64,000 bases of DNA from DASSUW01 sp963844405 (GTDB lineage: Bacteria > Actinomycetota > Thermoleophilia > Solirubrobacterales > Solirubrobacteraceae). Under the pieces are notes generated by a model that worked only from the letters and a program-made list of their open reading frames with translations, did not search any database and was not told the DNA's origin. The translations under genes and the position numbers were made by a program. The DNA lies in NCBI GenBank assembly GCA_963844405.1, contig CAWJNZ010000007.1:558001-622000 (forward strand), written 5' to 3'. Positions 17,407 through 26,630 of the stretch are shown one piece after another; position 1 is the stretch's first letter; each line of letters opens with the position of its first letter.

Positions 17407-17973
17407 ATGGAACAGCCGCTCGTCGAGCCCGGAGACCGCGCCCCGGCGCCGGGGCCGCTGCGGCTCGTGCAGCTGTTCGTCAACACGAACGACCTCGAGA
17501 CCGGGCCCGACCTCCTTCCCGACGCGGATGCCCTGCGGGCATGGCTCGCAGACCACGGCCTGCTCGCGGACGAGCCCGTGAGCGCGGACGACCACGCACG
17601 CGCGATCGCGCTGCGCGAGGCGATCCGCGAGCTCGTCTGCGCGAACGCCGACCTGCCGCACGACCCGGCGGCCGCGCGGATCGTGGACGAGATCGGCGCG
17701 AGCCTTCGCCCGGTCTTCGGCCCCCGGGCCACGCGCTTCGAGCCGGCGGCCGGCGGCGTCGACGGCGCGCTCGGGCAGATCGTCGCCGCCATCCACGCCG
17801 CCATAGCCGAGGGCACCTGGGAGCGGCTGAAGGCCTGCGAGCGCGACGTCTGCCGCTGGGCCTTCTACGACCACTCCAAGAACCGCTCCGGCCACTGGTG
17901 CTCGATGGCGGTCTGCGGCCAGCGCGAGAAGAACCGCCGCGCCTACCGGCGCCGCCGCGCTCGGGCTACGTAG
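17407..17973 (+). CDS. CGNR zinc-finger (ABATE-domain) probable transcriptional regulator
   Basis: A 188-aa protein. The N-terminal ABATE domain (residues 18-125) carries VQLFVNTNDLETGPDLLPD and an ALREAIRELVCANAD segment. The C-terminal zinc finger (about 138-180) has CERDVCRWAFYDHSKN and WCSMAVCGQREKNRRAYRRR; the family-defining CGNR reads CGQR here. Such proteins are presumed to bind DNA, with the ABATE domain possibly sensing a ligand. Divergent arrangement with azlCD, and a palindrome between them, suggests it controls that exporter. It overlaps the MFS gene at the 3' end by 8 bp, convergently. Confidence 0.8.
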   Translation: MEQPLVEPGDRAPAPGPLRLVQLFVNTNDLETGPDLLPDADALRAWLADHGLLADEPVSADDHARAIALREAIRELVCANADLPHDPAAARIVDEIGASLRPVFGPRATRFEPAAGGVDGALGQIVAAIHAAIAEGTWERLKACERDVCRWAFYDHSKNRSGHWCSMAVCGQREKNRRAYRRRRARAT

Positions 17974-19135
17974 AGGCCGGCACCGCGACGGGCCGGCGGA
18001 GCGCGAGGACGCCGCCGAGGGCGGCGAGGACGGAGATGGCGCCGGCCAGCGCGAGCGTGCCGCGGGCGCCGATCGCCACGACGAGCAGCCCGCCCCACGC
18101 CAGCGCGACGAGCTCGGCGCCGTTGCGCATCCCGTTGTACGCGGCGAACGCGCGGCCGTGGAAGGCGTCCGGCACGCGTTCCTGGATCAGCGCGCGGGCC
18201 AGGACGTTCTTGACGCCGTGGCCGACGCCGCCCGTGAAGAACATGGCGGCGGTGAAGGCGGCCACCGCCCACAGCGCCGGCAGCCCGAGCCCGACCCCCT
18301 GGACGCCGACGGCGAGCAGCGCCATGCCGGCGACCGCCCGGACGCGGCGCGCGACGACGAGCGCGCCCACCGCCATGCCGACCATCCACGAGGAGAAGAT
18401 GACGCCGTAGGCGGCGTCGCTCAGCGCGAGGTCGACCTTCAGGAAGACCACCTCGGCCGCGATCGAGGCGCTCATGAAGAGCAGCGAGACGAGCACGGTC
18501 CCGATCACCACCGCGACCGTGCGGTCCCGGAACAGCACCACGATGCCCTCGCGCGCCCGCTCGCCCGCCTTCGCCTGTGGTTCGCGGCGGGCCTTCATGA
18601 GGGCGGCGCTGAGCGCCACGAAGGCGAAGGTCGCCGCGTCGACGAGCAGCGCTGCCTCGGTGCCGCCGGCCGCCGCGATCGCTGCGCCGACCACCGGGCC
18701 GACCGTCATGCCGACGTACCGCGCGGTCTCGACCGGCCCGTTGAGGTCGCCGCCGCGGCGCGCCCCCACGGCGCCGCCGATCACGGGGACGAGCGCGAAC
18801 TCGGCCGGCTGCGCGACCGCGAAGCCGGCGCCGAGCAGCGCCGCCAGCGCGAGGACGGCGGCCGTCGAGTCGAGCGCCACCGCGAGCGCGGCGGCGATCA
18901 CCGCCTGCGCCAGCGACGCCCAGATCAGCAGCCGGCGCGTCTCGACGCGGTCGGCGAGCAGCCCGGCGGCCGGCGCGAGCACGACGATCGGGCCCCACAG
19001 GCAGATCATCAGCGCCGCGACCGCCGCGCCCGACCCGGTCAGCTCGTGCACGTGGAGCGTGAGCGGGATCCAGAGCAGGAAGTCGCCGAGGGCCGAGACG
19101 CCGACGGCGCCGACGATCAGCCGGCGGTCGGTCAT
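17966..19135 (-). CDS. MFS transporter (major facilitator, enterobactin-exporter-like)
   Basis: A 389-aa protein with about 12 hydrophobic segments. It starts MTDRRLIVGAVGVSALGDFL and has the cytoplasmic loop LADRVETRRLLIWAS of MFS drug/siderophore exporters. Its ATG overlaps the stop of the FAD oxidase gene (ATGA, 19132-19135), so the oxidase product or substrate may be the transported compound (inference). Substrate unknown. Confidence 0.8.
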   Translation of the reverse strand: MTDRRLIVGAVGVSALGDFLLWIPLTLHVHELTGSGAAVAALMICLWGPIVVLAPAAGLLADRVETRRLLIWASLAQAVIAAALAVALDSTAAVLALAALLGAGFAVAQPAEFALVPVIGGAVGARRGGDLNGPVETARYVGMTVGPVVGAAIAAAGGTEAALLVDAATFAFVALSAALMKARREPQAKAGERAREGIVVLFRDRTVAVVIGTVLVSLLFMSASIAAEVVFLKVDLALSDAAYGVIFSSWMVGMAVGALVVARRVRAVAGMALLAVGVQGVGLGLPALWAVAAFTAAMFFTGGVGHGVKNVLARALIQERVPDAFHGRAFAAYNGMRNGAELVALAWGGLLVVAIGARGTLALAGAISVLAALGGVLALRRPVAVPAST

Positions 19136-20478
19136 GCGGCTTCGGCGAGCCGAGCGGGCGGGACGTTCCCGCCCGCGCGGAAGAGGTTCTCCGGGTCCCA
19201 GTTCGCCTTAACCTCCGCCAGGCGCTCATAGCTGCCGGGCCCGTAGCCGGCGCGCAGGCGCGCCTCGCCCTCGTCGCCGATGAAGTTGAGGTAGACGGCG
19301 CCGGTCGCGAAGCCGGCGAGGTCGTCGCGGAAGCCGCGCGCCCACGCGATCGTGGCCGCGTCCTCGGCCGGGTCCTCCCACATGCCGAAGGGGTGCACGA
19401 CGAAGCGCGCGTTGCGGGCGGAGAGCGGCGAGGCCTCCTGGCCGACGCGGGCCACGGCGCCGCCCCAGCTGACCATGAACAGCTGGGACGAGCCGGCGGG
19501 CATCGCCTCCGACCGTCGCGCGATCGCGTCGATCGCCTCGTCGGGCAGGTCGGCCAGGTGCTCGGACGTCCACCAGTTGCGGAAGCCCGGCGGGTCGTCG
19601 ATCAGGCACTGGAAGTCGGCGTACGGCATCGGCTCGAAGAAGTCGGCCGCCGGCGCGCGCTCACGGAAGGCGCGCAGCGCTTCGCGGCCCTCGTCGACCG
19701 GACCGGCGTACATGCCGGCGATCGCCACCGCCAGCTCGCCGTGCAGGTGCTCGGGGATGCCCTCCTCGGCGGGCGCGTAGAGGTAGAGGAAGGCCAGGCT
19801 CAGCCCCTCGCGCGCCTCGCGCATGACGTCGCGGTAGAGGGCCATCAGCTCACGCCCGCGGGCGGCGGGCCAGAGCCCGAGGCCGGCGAACACCTCGCGG
19901 CCGACCGGGTGCAGACGGAACTCGAACGCCGTGACGACGCCGAAGTTGCCGCCGCCGCCGCGGAGCGCCCAGAACAGCTCCGGGTGCTGGGTCGCGGACG
20001 CGCGGACGTGCGCCCCGTCGGCGGTCACGAGCTCGACGGCCAGCAGGTTGTCGCACGCCAGCCCGTGCTTGCGCTCGAGCCAGCCCGAGCCGCCGCCGAG
20101 CGTCAGCCCGGCGACGCCGGTCGTCGACACCCGGCCCCCGGTGGTGGCCAGGCCGTGCGGCTGTGCCACGCGGTCGAACTGCGACCACGTCGCGCCGGCG
20201 CCGACGCGCGCGACCCGGCGGCCGGGATCGACGTCGACGTCGGCCATGTCACGCACGTCGATGACGACCCCGTCGTCGACCAGCGACAGGCCGGCCACCG
20301 AGTGCCCGCCGGCGCGGACGGCGAGGGGCAGCCGGCGGGAGCGGGCGAAGGCGATCGCCTCGGCCACGTCGGCGGGCGAAGCGCAGCGCGCCACGTAGGC
20401 GGGCCGGCGGTCGATCATCGCGTTGTTGAGCGTCGTCGTGTCGGCGTACTGGGGGTCGCCGGGCTCGTAGAGCTTCAT
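19132..20478 (-). CDS. FAD-binding oxidoreductase, berberine-bridge-enzyme type
   Basis: A 448-aa PCMH-type flavoprotein starting at ATG 20478. Seen: RRPAYVARCASPADVAEAIA, the FAD-attaching loop VRAGGHSVAGLS (the His that is covalently flavinylated in this family), GGRVSTTGVAGLTLGGGSGW, CDNLLAVELVTADG, and a C-terminal BBE motif YERLAEVKANWDPENLFR. Enzymes of this class oxidise sugars, alkaloids or polyketides. The second flavin-attaching Cys often found in the CDN loop may be the Cys of LACDNLLA. It lies between a LuxR-type regulator and an MFS exporter on the same strand. Confidence 0.85.
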   Translation of the reverse strand: MKLYEPGDPQYADTTTLNNAMIDRRPAYVARCASPADVAEAIAFARSRRLPLAVRAGGHSVAGLSLVDDGVVIDVRDMADVDVDPGRRVARVGAGATWSQFDRVAQPHGLATTGGRVSTTGVAGLTLGGGSGWLERKHGLACDNLLAVELVTADGAHVRASATQHPELFWALRGGGGNFGVVTAFEFRLHPVGREVFAGLGLWPAARGRELMALYRDVMREAREGLSLAFLYLYAPAEEGIPEHLHGELAVAIAGMYAGPVDEGREALRAFRERAPAADFFEPMPYADFQCLIDDPPGFRNWWTSEHLADLPDEAIDAIARRSEAMPAGSSQLFMVSWGGAVARVGQEASPLSARNARFVVHPFGMWEDPAEDAATIAWARGFRDDLAGFATGAVYLNFIGDEGEARLRAGYGPGSYERLAEVKANWDPENLFRAGGNVPPARLAEAA

Positions 20479-20559
20479 GCGCCGACGGTACGGGCGGTGG
20501 GGCGCGGCGACTTCGCCGTTTGCGGCCATCTCGGGCCATGGCCGTTAACGGCCAGACGC

Positions 20560-22203
20560 TCAGAGCAGGCCGGCGCGGGCGGCGTACGCGACGGCGGCCG
20601 TCCGCGACGGCAGCCGCAGCTTCGTGCGGACGTTGGCCACGTGGCGGTGCACGGTGTGCTGGCTGAGCACGAGCCGCTGGGCGATCTCGGCGTCGCTGAG
20701 CCCCTGGGCGGCGAGCCGGAGGATCTCGAGCTCGCGCGGCGTGAGCTCGGCGACAGCGGCGGCCGGCGCGCCGGCGCCGAGCGCGACCAGCGCCTCGCGA
20801 GCGGCGCGCTCCTCGCGGGCGGCCGGCTGCTCGCGGCCGAGCGCCGCCAGCGCCCCGGCGAGCTCGAGCCGCGCGAGCGCCGCCTCGTAGCCGGCGGCCG
20901 ACTCGACCAGCAGGTCGACGGCGTCCTCGAAGGCGCGCCGGGCGTCCTCGTGCGCCTGGCGGGCCTCCTCGCGCGCGCCGCGGGCCTGCTCGTGGTCGCC
21001 GCGGGCCGCGGCCAGCCGGCCGGCCGCAAGCCGCGCGCGGCCACGGACGTACGGCGTCCCGAGCTCACCGGCCACGCGCTCGAGCTCGGCGAACGCCTCC
21101 GCCGCGGGGTCGAGCTGCCCGAGCGCGGCACGAGCGCGGACCAGCAGCTCGAGCGCCGGCAGCCGGTCGAGCACCGCACCGGCCGGCGCGCGGCGAAGCC
21201 CGCGCTCGGCGGCGTCGGCCGCGGCGGCGGCGTCGCCGGTCTCGAGCGCGATCGCCCCCAGGCCGACGATCGCGCGCTGGTGCGCGCCCGCCTGCGCGAA
21301 CAGCTCGCGCGCCTCATCGAGCCGGCCCTGTCGCACGCGCAGCTCGCCGAGGCGCGCGAGCCCGCCGGCCGCCATCCCCACGCGCGAGCGCTGGAGGTCC
21401 GTGACCGCTGCGGTCAGCTCGAGCTCGGCCGCCTGCCAGTCGCCGTTGGTGGCGAGCACGTTGCCGTAGGCGCTGCGGCAGATGCCGATCAGCTGGCGGC
21501 CGCCCCACTGCTCGGCGAAGCCGCGGACGGCCTCGCACCACTGCGTGGCGCGCGGGAAGTCGCCGACGCCCTCGCACGCTGAGATGAGGTAACACAGCGC
21601 CCAGCCCTGCGAGAGCGGCAGCCGCAGGTCTTCGCCGCGTGCGATGACCGACGACTCGTCGAGCAGCCGCATGCCCGCTTCGACGCGGCCGCGCCGCACG
21701 TGCGTGATCCCCTCCAGCGCGAGACCGACCGCCTCGAGGTCGGGCAGCGCCAGCGACCGGCCGAGCGCGGCGGCGTGCACGGCGCGCTCGGCCGCGCGGT
21801 CGAGGTCCCCCTCGACGTTCATGGCGTACGAGCCGTCGTGGAGCGACAGCCAGCCGTGCGCCTCCGCCTCGGGCGCGACCTCGTCGAGCAGCCGATGGCC
21901 GCGCTCGAGCCAGCCGCGGGCGACCGCGTCGTCGCCGCGGTACTCGAGGTGGTCGGAAGCGAGCCACGCCGCTACCCGCGCCGCGCCGGCCGGGTCGCCC
22001 TCGCCGCGGAACGCGCGGTAGGCGCGCTCGCGCGAGTCGAGCGTGAGCGACTCGTCGGCCAGCCACCACCCCGCCCAGCCCAGGCCCTCCCACGCCTCGC
22101 CGCTCGGACCGGCCGCCACCGCCGCCTCGAAACGCTCGCGCGCCTCGTCCCAAGCGCCCGTTCGGAGCGCTTCGTGCGCGGCGGCGAGCGTGTCCGTGGC
22201 CAT
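20560..22203 (-). CDS. LuxR-family transcriptional regulator with TPR-like repeat region
   Basis: A 547-aa protein from ATG 22203. The first 450 residues are Ala/Glu/Leu/Arg-rich helical repeats resembling tetratricopeptides (for example AHEALRTGAWDEARERFEAA). The C-terminus is a LuxR/GerE helix-turn-helix: LTPRELEILRLAAQGLSDAE, IAQRLVLSQHTVHRHVANVR, TKLRLPSRTAAVAYA. No N-terminal P-loop is present, so it is a short relative of MalT/LAL regulators. It probably regulates the FAD oxidase-MFS pair downstream and/or the divergent PQQ-propeller gene, with which it shares a 200-bp promoter region. Confidence 0.8.
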   Translation of the reverse strand: MATDTLAAAHEALRTGAWDEARERFEAAVAAGPSGEAWEGLGWAGWWLADESLTLDSRERAYRAFRGEGDPAGAARVAAWLASDHLEYRGDDAVARGWLERGHRLLDEVAPEAEAHGWLSLHDGSYAMNVEGDLDRAAERAVHAAALGRSLALPDLEAVGLALEGITHVRRGRVEAGMRLLDESSVIARGEDLRLPLSQGWALCYLISACEGVGDFPRATQWCEAVRGFAEQWGGRQLIGICRSAYGNVLATNGDWQAAELELTAAVTDLQRSRVGMAAGGLARLGELRVRQGRLDEARELFAQAGAHQRAIVGLGAIALETGDAAAAADAAERGLRRAPAGAVLDRLPALELLVRARAALGQLDPAAEAFAELERVAGELGTPYVRGRARLAAGRLAAARGDHEQARGAREEARQAHEDARRAFEDAVDLLVESAAGYEAALARLELAGALAALGREQPAAREERAAREALVALGAGAPAAAVAELTPRELEILRLAAQGLSDAEIAQRLVLSQHTVHRHVANVRTKLRLPSRTAAVAYAARAGLL

Positions 22204-22310
22204 AGCGTCGTGGCAATCCTCGCACGACAGCCGCGCGAGGCTGTCGAGAGCGGCCGCCGGCGGATCAATGAGCGGCGACCCTGCAATGGCGCCGATCGAT
22301 ACACCGGAAC

Positions 22311-22350
22311 GGCGAGTTGACATTTGTCAGCGCACTGACAGATACTCGCC
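22311..22350 (+). promoter_or_regulatory. Strong promoter with nested inverted repeats upstream of the PQQ-propeller gene
   Basis: TTGACA (22317-22322) and GATACT (22341-22346) are spaced 18 bp, the best -35/-10 pair in the window. Between them lies TGTCAG-CGCA-CTGACA (22325-22340), and the whole is bracketed by GGCGAGT (22311-22317) and ACTCGCC (22344-22350). A dimeric repressor or activator is likely to bind here. The predicted transcript has a leader of about 50 nt ending in AGGAGGAGGG (22391-22400). Confidence 0.65.
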
Positions 22351-22405
22351 TCAAGAACGTAGGAGCGGTCCGGGGGGCGCCGGAACCACAAGGAGGAGGG
22401 TTCGG

Positions 22406-23962
22406 ATGAGCACACGGATCGTGTCGGTCGCGGCTGCCTGCGCCGCGTTAGTAGCCCTGATGAGCGGAGTTGCGCACGGCAGCCCCGGCGGCGGTCTGTG
22501 GACGTCGGCCGGGCAGGACCTGTCCAACGCGCGCTATCAGCAGAGCGAGAAGCGGATCAGCGTCGCGAGCGTCGCCGACCTGGCGGTCAAGTGGATCGCC
22601 ACGACCGGCGGAGACGTCTCGGCGACGCCGGCGGTCGACGGCTCGCGCGTCTACGTGCCGGACTGGGCCGGCAACCTGTACGCCTTCAACCGCGATACCG
22701 GCGCGCTGGTCTGGCGCGTGCGGATCGCGGACGCCACCGGCATCCCGGGCGACAAGGCGCGAGTCACGCCGGCCGTGGCCGAGGGCAAGGTCTTCGTCGG
22801 CACGCAGGGCCCGTTCGGCGGCGGCGGCCGGATGCTCGCCTACGACAAGGACACCGGTGCCCTGCTCTGGAGCACGGCCGTGGACACCCACCCGGCGGCG
22901 ATCATCACGCAGTCGGCCAGCGTCCATGACGGGCGCGTCTACATCGGCGTCTCCTCGCTCGAGGAGGCCATGGCCGCGTTCATCCCCAACTACCCGTGCT
23001 GCAGCTTCCGCGGCTCGATGGCCGCGCTCGATGCCGGCACCGGGCAGATCCTGTGGAAGACGATCATGGTGCCGCCGGGCTATCCGGGCGGCGCGGTCTG
23101 GGGCAGCTCACCCGCAATCGACCCGGCTCGCAACCAGGTGTACATCGCGACCGGCAACAACTACGACATCCCGCAGGAGGCGCTCGACTGCGTCGACGCG
23201 GCGGCGGGGAACCCCGAAGCCGAGGCTGCCTGCATCGACCCCGCCAACCTGATGGACGCCGTGCTCGCGCTCGACCTCGACACCGGCGAGATCAACTGGG
23301 TGACGAAGGCGCTCCCGTTCGACGCCTGGACGGTGCAGTGCCTCTTCGGCAGCAACCCGGACAACTGCCCGGAGCCGGCCGGGCCGGACTACGACTTCGG
23401 GCAGGCGCCCGCGCTCTACACGGCCAAGGTCGACGGCCGGCCGCGGCAGTTCGTCGGAGCCGGCCAGAAGAGCGGCCAGTACTGGGCGCTCGACCCCGAT
23501 GACGGCAGCGTGCAATGGGTGACCACGGCCGGTCCGGGCGGGACGGCCGGCGGCCTGCAGTGGGGGTCGGCGGTCGACGGGCGGCGGGTCTACACCGCCG
23601 ACGCGAACAGCGATCTGAAGCCGTGGGAGATGCCTGACGGCACGACGGTGACGAGCGGCATGTGGAGCGGTCTCGACGCGGCGACCGGCGAGCTGCTCTG
23701 GCAGACGGCGCCGACGCACGGCGGCGGCGCCTCCGGGCCGGCGACGACGGCCAACGGCGTCGTGTTCGGCTGCTCGCTCGACCCGAATGGCTGGATGTAC
23801 GCTCTCGACGCGGCCAGCGGCGACATCCTCTGGGAGTTCGCGAGCGGCGGCTCGTGCCTCTCGGGCGCCGCGATCTCGCGGGGCACCGTGTACTGGGGCT
23901 CGGGCTACGTCAACCTCGGCGGCACCCCGAACAACAAGCTGTACGCGTTCGCGATCCCGTAG
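22406..23962 (+). CDS. Secreted PQQ-binding-like beta-propeller protein (quinoprotein dehydrogenase / PVA-dehydrogenase-like)
   Basis: A 518-aa protein with a signal peptide (TRIVSVAAACAALVALMSGV, cut near AHG/SPG) and at least six PQQ-type blades, each with a W/Y-A-x-D-x-x-T-G-x-x-x-W pattern such as YAFNRDTGALVWRV, LAYDKDTGALLWST, LALDLDTGEINWVT, WALDPDDGSVQWVT, SGLDAATGELLWQ and YALDAASGDILWEF. It is strongest to poly(vinyl alcohol) dehydrogenase-like and membrane-free quinoproteins. No CxxCH heme motif is present, so it is not a quinohemoprotein. Start is ATG 22406 after an excellent ribosome site. It would act outside the membrane as a PQQ alcohol dehydrogenase or as a structural propeller. 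It is followed by a terminator hairpin. Confidence 0.8.
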   Translation: MSTRIVSVAAACAALVALMSGVAHGSPGGGLWTSAGQDLSNARYQQSEKRISVASVADLAVKWIATTGGDVSATPAVDGSRVYVPDWAGNLYAFNRDTGALVWRVRIADATGIPGDKARVTPAVAEGKVFVGTQGPFGGGGRMLAYDKDTGALLWSTAVDTHPAAIITQSASVHDGRVYIGVSSLEEAMAAFIPNYPCCSFRGSMAALDAGTGQILWKTIMVPPGYPGGAVWGSSPAIDPARNQVYIATGNNYDIPQEALDCVDAAAGNPEAEAACIDPANLMDAVLALDLDTGEINWVTKALPFDAWTVQCLFGSNPDNCPEPAGPDYDFGQAPALYTAKVDGRPRQFVGAGQKSGQYWALDPDDGSVQWVTTAGPGGTAGGLQWGSAVDGRRVYTADANSDLKPWEMPDGTTVTSGMWSGLDAATGELLWQTAPTHGGGASGPATTANGVVFGCSLDPNGWMYALDAASGDILWEFASGGSCLSGAAISRGTVYWGSGYVNLGGTPNNKLYAFAIP

Positions 23963-23972
23963 CTCAGGTGAA

Positions 23973-24003
23973 GCCCGCGCGGGGCTTGTCTCCGCGCGGG
24001 CTC
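23973..24003. terminator. Hairpin between convergent PQQ-propeller and sufD genes
   Basis: AGCCCGCGCGG (23973-23983) pairs exactly with CCGCGCGGGCT (23993-24003) around a 9-base loop. It can terminate both converging transcripts. Confidence 0.75.
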
Positions 24004-24007
24004 AGCC

Positions 24008-25198
24008 TCAGTCGAGGACGCGGCCGAGCCGGCGCTCGAGGGCGCCGGCCAGCGCCGCCCGGACCGGGCCGTCCTCGAAGCGCTCGACGAGCTCCTGCAT
24101 GAACCCCTCGATCACGAGCCGCTGGGCGATCGGCTCCCCGAGCCCGCGGGAGCGTAGGTAGAACAGCTGCTCCTTGTCGATCTGCGCGATCGCCGCCGCG
24201 TGCGTGCAGCGGACGTCGTTGGCGAGGATCTCCAGGCCCGGAATGGCGTCGGCGTGCGCGCGCTTGGACAGGAGCAGGTTGCGGCACTCCTGGAAGGCGT
24301 CGGTCTGCTGGGCGCCCGGATCGACCTTGATCATCCCGCGCCAGACCGCCTGCGAGCGGTCGGCGAGGATGCCGCGGAAGGCGAGGTCGGAGGTCGTGTT
24401 CGGCGCGCCGTGCTCCTGCGTGGTGTCGAAGTCCACGTGCTGGCGGCCGTGCGGGGCGTAGGCGCCGGTGACCTTGCCCTGGGCGCCCTCGCCGGCCAGC
24501 AGCGTCTCCGTGCGCATGCGCCCGTTGGCGCCGCCGAAGCCCACGACCACCCAGTCGAGCGACCCGTCGCGGTCGACCTCCGCGCGCTGGGCGCCGAAGA
24601 TCCACGACTTCTCGTTGAGGTCCTGGCCGCAGACGTAGCGCAGGCGGGCGTTCTGGCCGACGACCAGCTCGACGACGGTGTTGAGCAGCGTCTCCGACTC
24701 GTCGTCGCCGGACAGGTACTGCTCCCACACCTCGGCCTCGGCGCCCTCCTCCAGCACGATCAGCACGCGCCGCTGCAGCGCGGTGCCGGCGGCGGCGGTG
24801 ACGGCGCTGAGCAGGATCGGCGCGTCGACGCGCACGTTGCGCGGCACCCACACGAAGGCGCCGCCGTCCCAGCTGTCCTCGTTCCAGCGCGTGAAGACGT
24901 CGTCGGCGGCGACCACGCGGCCGAGGTGCGGCTCGACGAGCTCGGGATGGCGCTCGCGGGCCACCGACAGCGGCAGCACGACCGGGCCGTCCTCGACCGC
25001 CGCGCCGTCGCCGACCGCGCCGTCGACCTGGTCCAGCCGCGTCGCGCCCTCGAGCTCGAACAGGCCGTCGGGCACGGCGGTCAGGTCGCCGCCGTCGGGC
25101 GCGGCGAAGGCGCCGAGGTCGAGCTTGCTGAGGTCGGTGAACTCCCAGCCGGGGCGGCCCTTGAAGGTCGGCAGCGCCAGCGCGGTGACCTCAGCCAA
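24008..25198 (-). CDS. sufD: Fe-S cluster assembly protein SufD
   Basis: A 396-aa SufB/SufD-family beta-helix protein. The start is ALPTFKGRPGWEFTDLSKLD, the core includes FGAQRAEVDRDGSLDWVVVG, and the C-terminal family signature is AIAQIDKEQLFYLRSRGLGE with a FMQELVERF end. SufD forms the SufBC2D scaffold with SufB and the SufC ATPase. The start is TTG at 25198, overlapping the sufB stop by 8 bp. sufC is not next door but 26 kb away at 51-52 kb. Confidence 0.9.
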   Translation of the reverse strand: MAEVTALALPTFKGRPGWEFTDLSKLDLGAFAAPDGGDLTAVPDGLFELEGATRLDQVDGAVGDGAAVEDGPVVLPLSVARERHPELVEPHLGRVVAADDVFTRWNEDSWDGGAFVWVPRNVRVDAPILLSAVTAAAGTALQRRVLIVLEEGAEAEVWEQYLSGDDESETLLNTVVELVVGQNARLRYVCGQDLNEKSWIFGAQRAEVDRDGSLDWVVVGFGGANGRMRTETLLAGEGAQGKVTGAYAPHGRQHVDFDTTQEHGAPNTTSDLAFRGILADRSQAVWRGMIKVDPGAQQTDAFQECRNLLLSKRAHADAIPGLEILANDVRCTHAAAIAQIDKEQLFYLRSRGLGEPIAQRLVIEGFMQELVERFEDGPVRAALAGALERRLGRVLD

Positions 25199-26627
25199 TG
25201 GAGCCCTCCATCTGCAGCTCGATCAGCCGGTTCATCTCGACCGCGTACTCCATCGGGAGCTCCTTGACGATCGGCTCGATGAAGCCGTTCACGATCAGCT
25301 TGCCGGCCTCCTCCTCGGAGATCCCGCGCGCCATCAGGTAGAAGAGCTGCTCCTCGCCGATCTTGGAGACCGAGGCCTCGTGGCCGACGTCGACGTCGTC
25401 CTCGCCGATGCGGATCGTCGGGTAGGTGTCCGAGCGCGACTGCTCGTCGAGCAGCAGCGCGTCGCAGACCACCTTCGAGCGCGAGCCATGCGCGCCCTTG
25501 GCGACCTCGAGCAGGCCGCGGTACGACGAGCGCCCGCCGTCCTTGGAGATCGACTTGGCGAAGATGCTCGAGGTCGTGTTCGGCGCCGCGTGGATGATCT
25601 TGGCGCCGGCGTCCTGGTGCTGGCCGTTGCCCGCGAACGCGATCGAGAGCACCTCGCCGTGGGCACGCTCGCCCATCAGGTAGACGCTCGGGTACTTCAT
25701 GGTCAGCTTCGAGCCGAGGTTGCAGTCGACCCACTCGACGGTGGCGTCGGTCTCGGCGATCGCGCGCTTGGTCACGAGGTTGTAGACGTTCTGCGACCAG
25801 TTCTGCACGGTCGTGTAGCGGATCCGCGCGCCCGGCTTCGCGATCAGCTCGACGACCGCGGAGTGCAGCGAGTCGGTCGTCCAGACCGGCGCCGTGCAGC
25901 CCTCGACGTAGTGCACGTATGAGCCTTCGTCGGCGATGATCAGCGTGCGCTCGAACTGGCCCATGTTCTCGGTGTTGATCCGGAAGTAGGCCTGCAGCGG
26001 CATCTCGACGTGCACGCCCGGCGGCACGTACACGAACGAGCCGCCCGACCACACGGCGCTGTTCAGCGCGGCGAGCTTGTTGTCGTTCGCGGGGATGATC
26101 GAGGCGAAGTGCTCGCGCACGAGGTCCTCGTGCTCGCGCAACCCGGAGTCCATGTCCATGAACACGACGCCCTGCTTCTCGAGGTCCTCGCGGACCTGGT
26201 GATAGACGACCTCGGACTCGTACTGGGCGCCGACACCGGAGAGGAACTTGCGCTCGGCCTCGGGGATGCCGAGCCGGTCGAAGGTCCGCTTGATGTCCTC
26301 CGGGACGTCGTCCCACGTCTTCGACGACTTCTCGGACGCGCGGACGAAGTAGTGGATGTCGTCGTAGTCGACCTCGGCCAGCATCGGCGAGCCCCACGTG
26401 GGCTGCGGGCGGCTGAGGAAGTGATCGAGCGCCTTCAGGCGGAACTCGCGCATCCACTGCGGCTCGTTCTTGAACTCGGAGATCTGCTCGACGAGCTCGC
26501 GGGTCAGGCCCTTCGGGGCCTTGAAGGCGTACTTGTTCTCCGGGTCGAAGAACCCGTACTTCTCTTTGTAGTCGGCGTTGATGCCGACCAGCGCCCGCTG
26601 CTCGGCGATCACCTCGGGGGTAGCCAT
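25191..26627 (-). CDS. sufB: Fe-S cluster assembly scaffold SufB
   Basis: A 478-aa protein, the usual length. Family features include KYGFFDPENKYAFKAPKGL, the basic/aromatic core SGGSFVYVPPGVHVEMPLQA, EGCTAPVWTTDSLHSAVVEL, VEWVDCNLGSKLTMKYPS and the C-terminal SVSKIGEEQLFYLMARGISE. SufB carries the nascent 4Fe-4S cluster. It lies 3 bp after the Rieske ferredoxin gene and overlaps sufD, making a Rieske-sufB-sufD operon. Confidence 0.95.
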   Translation of the reverse strand: MATPEVIAEQRALVGINADYKEKYGFFDPENKYAFKAPKGLTRELVEQISEFKNEPQWMREFRLKALDHFLSRPQPTWGSPMLAEVDYDDIHYFVRASEKSSKTWDDVPEDIKRTFDRLGIPEAERKFLSGVGAQYESEVVYHQVREDLEKQGVVFMDMDSGLREHEDLVREHFASIIPANDNKLAALNSAVWSGGSFVYVPPGVHVEMPLQAYFRINTENMGQFERTLIIADEGSYVHYVEGCTAPVWTTDSLHSAVVELIAKPGARIRYTTVQNWSQNVYNLVTKRAIAETDATVEWVDCNLGSKLTMKYPSVYLMGERAHGEVLSIAFAGNGQHQDAGAKIIHAAPNTTSSIFAKSISKDGGRSSYRGLLEVAKGAHGSRSKVVCDALLLDEQSRSDTYPTIRIGEDDVDVGHEASVSKIGEEQLFYLMARGISEEEAGKLIVNGFIEPIVKELPMEYAVEMNRLIELQMEGSIG

Positions 26628-26630
26628 GCG

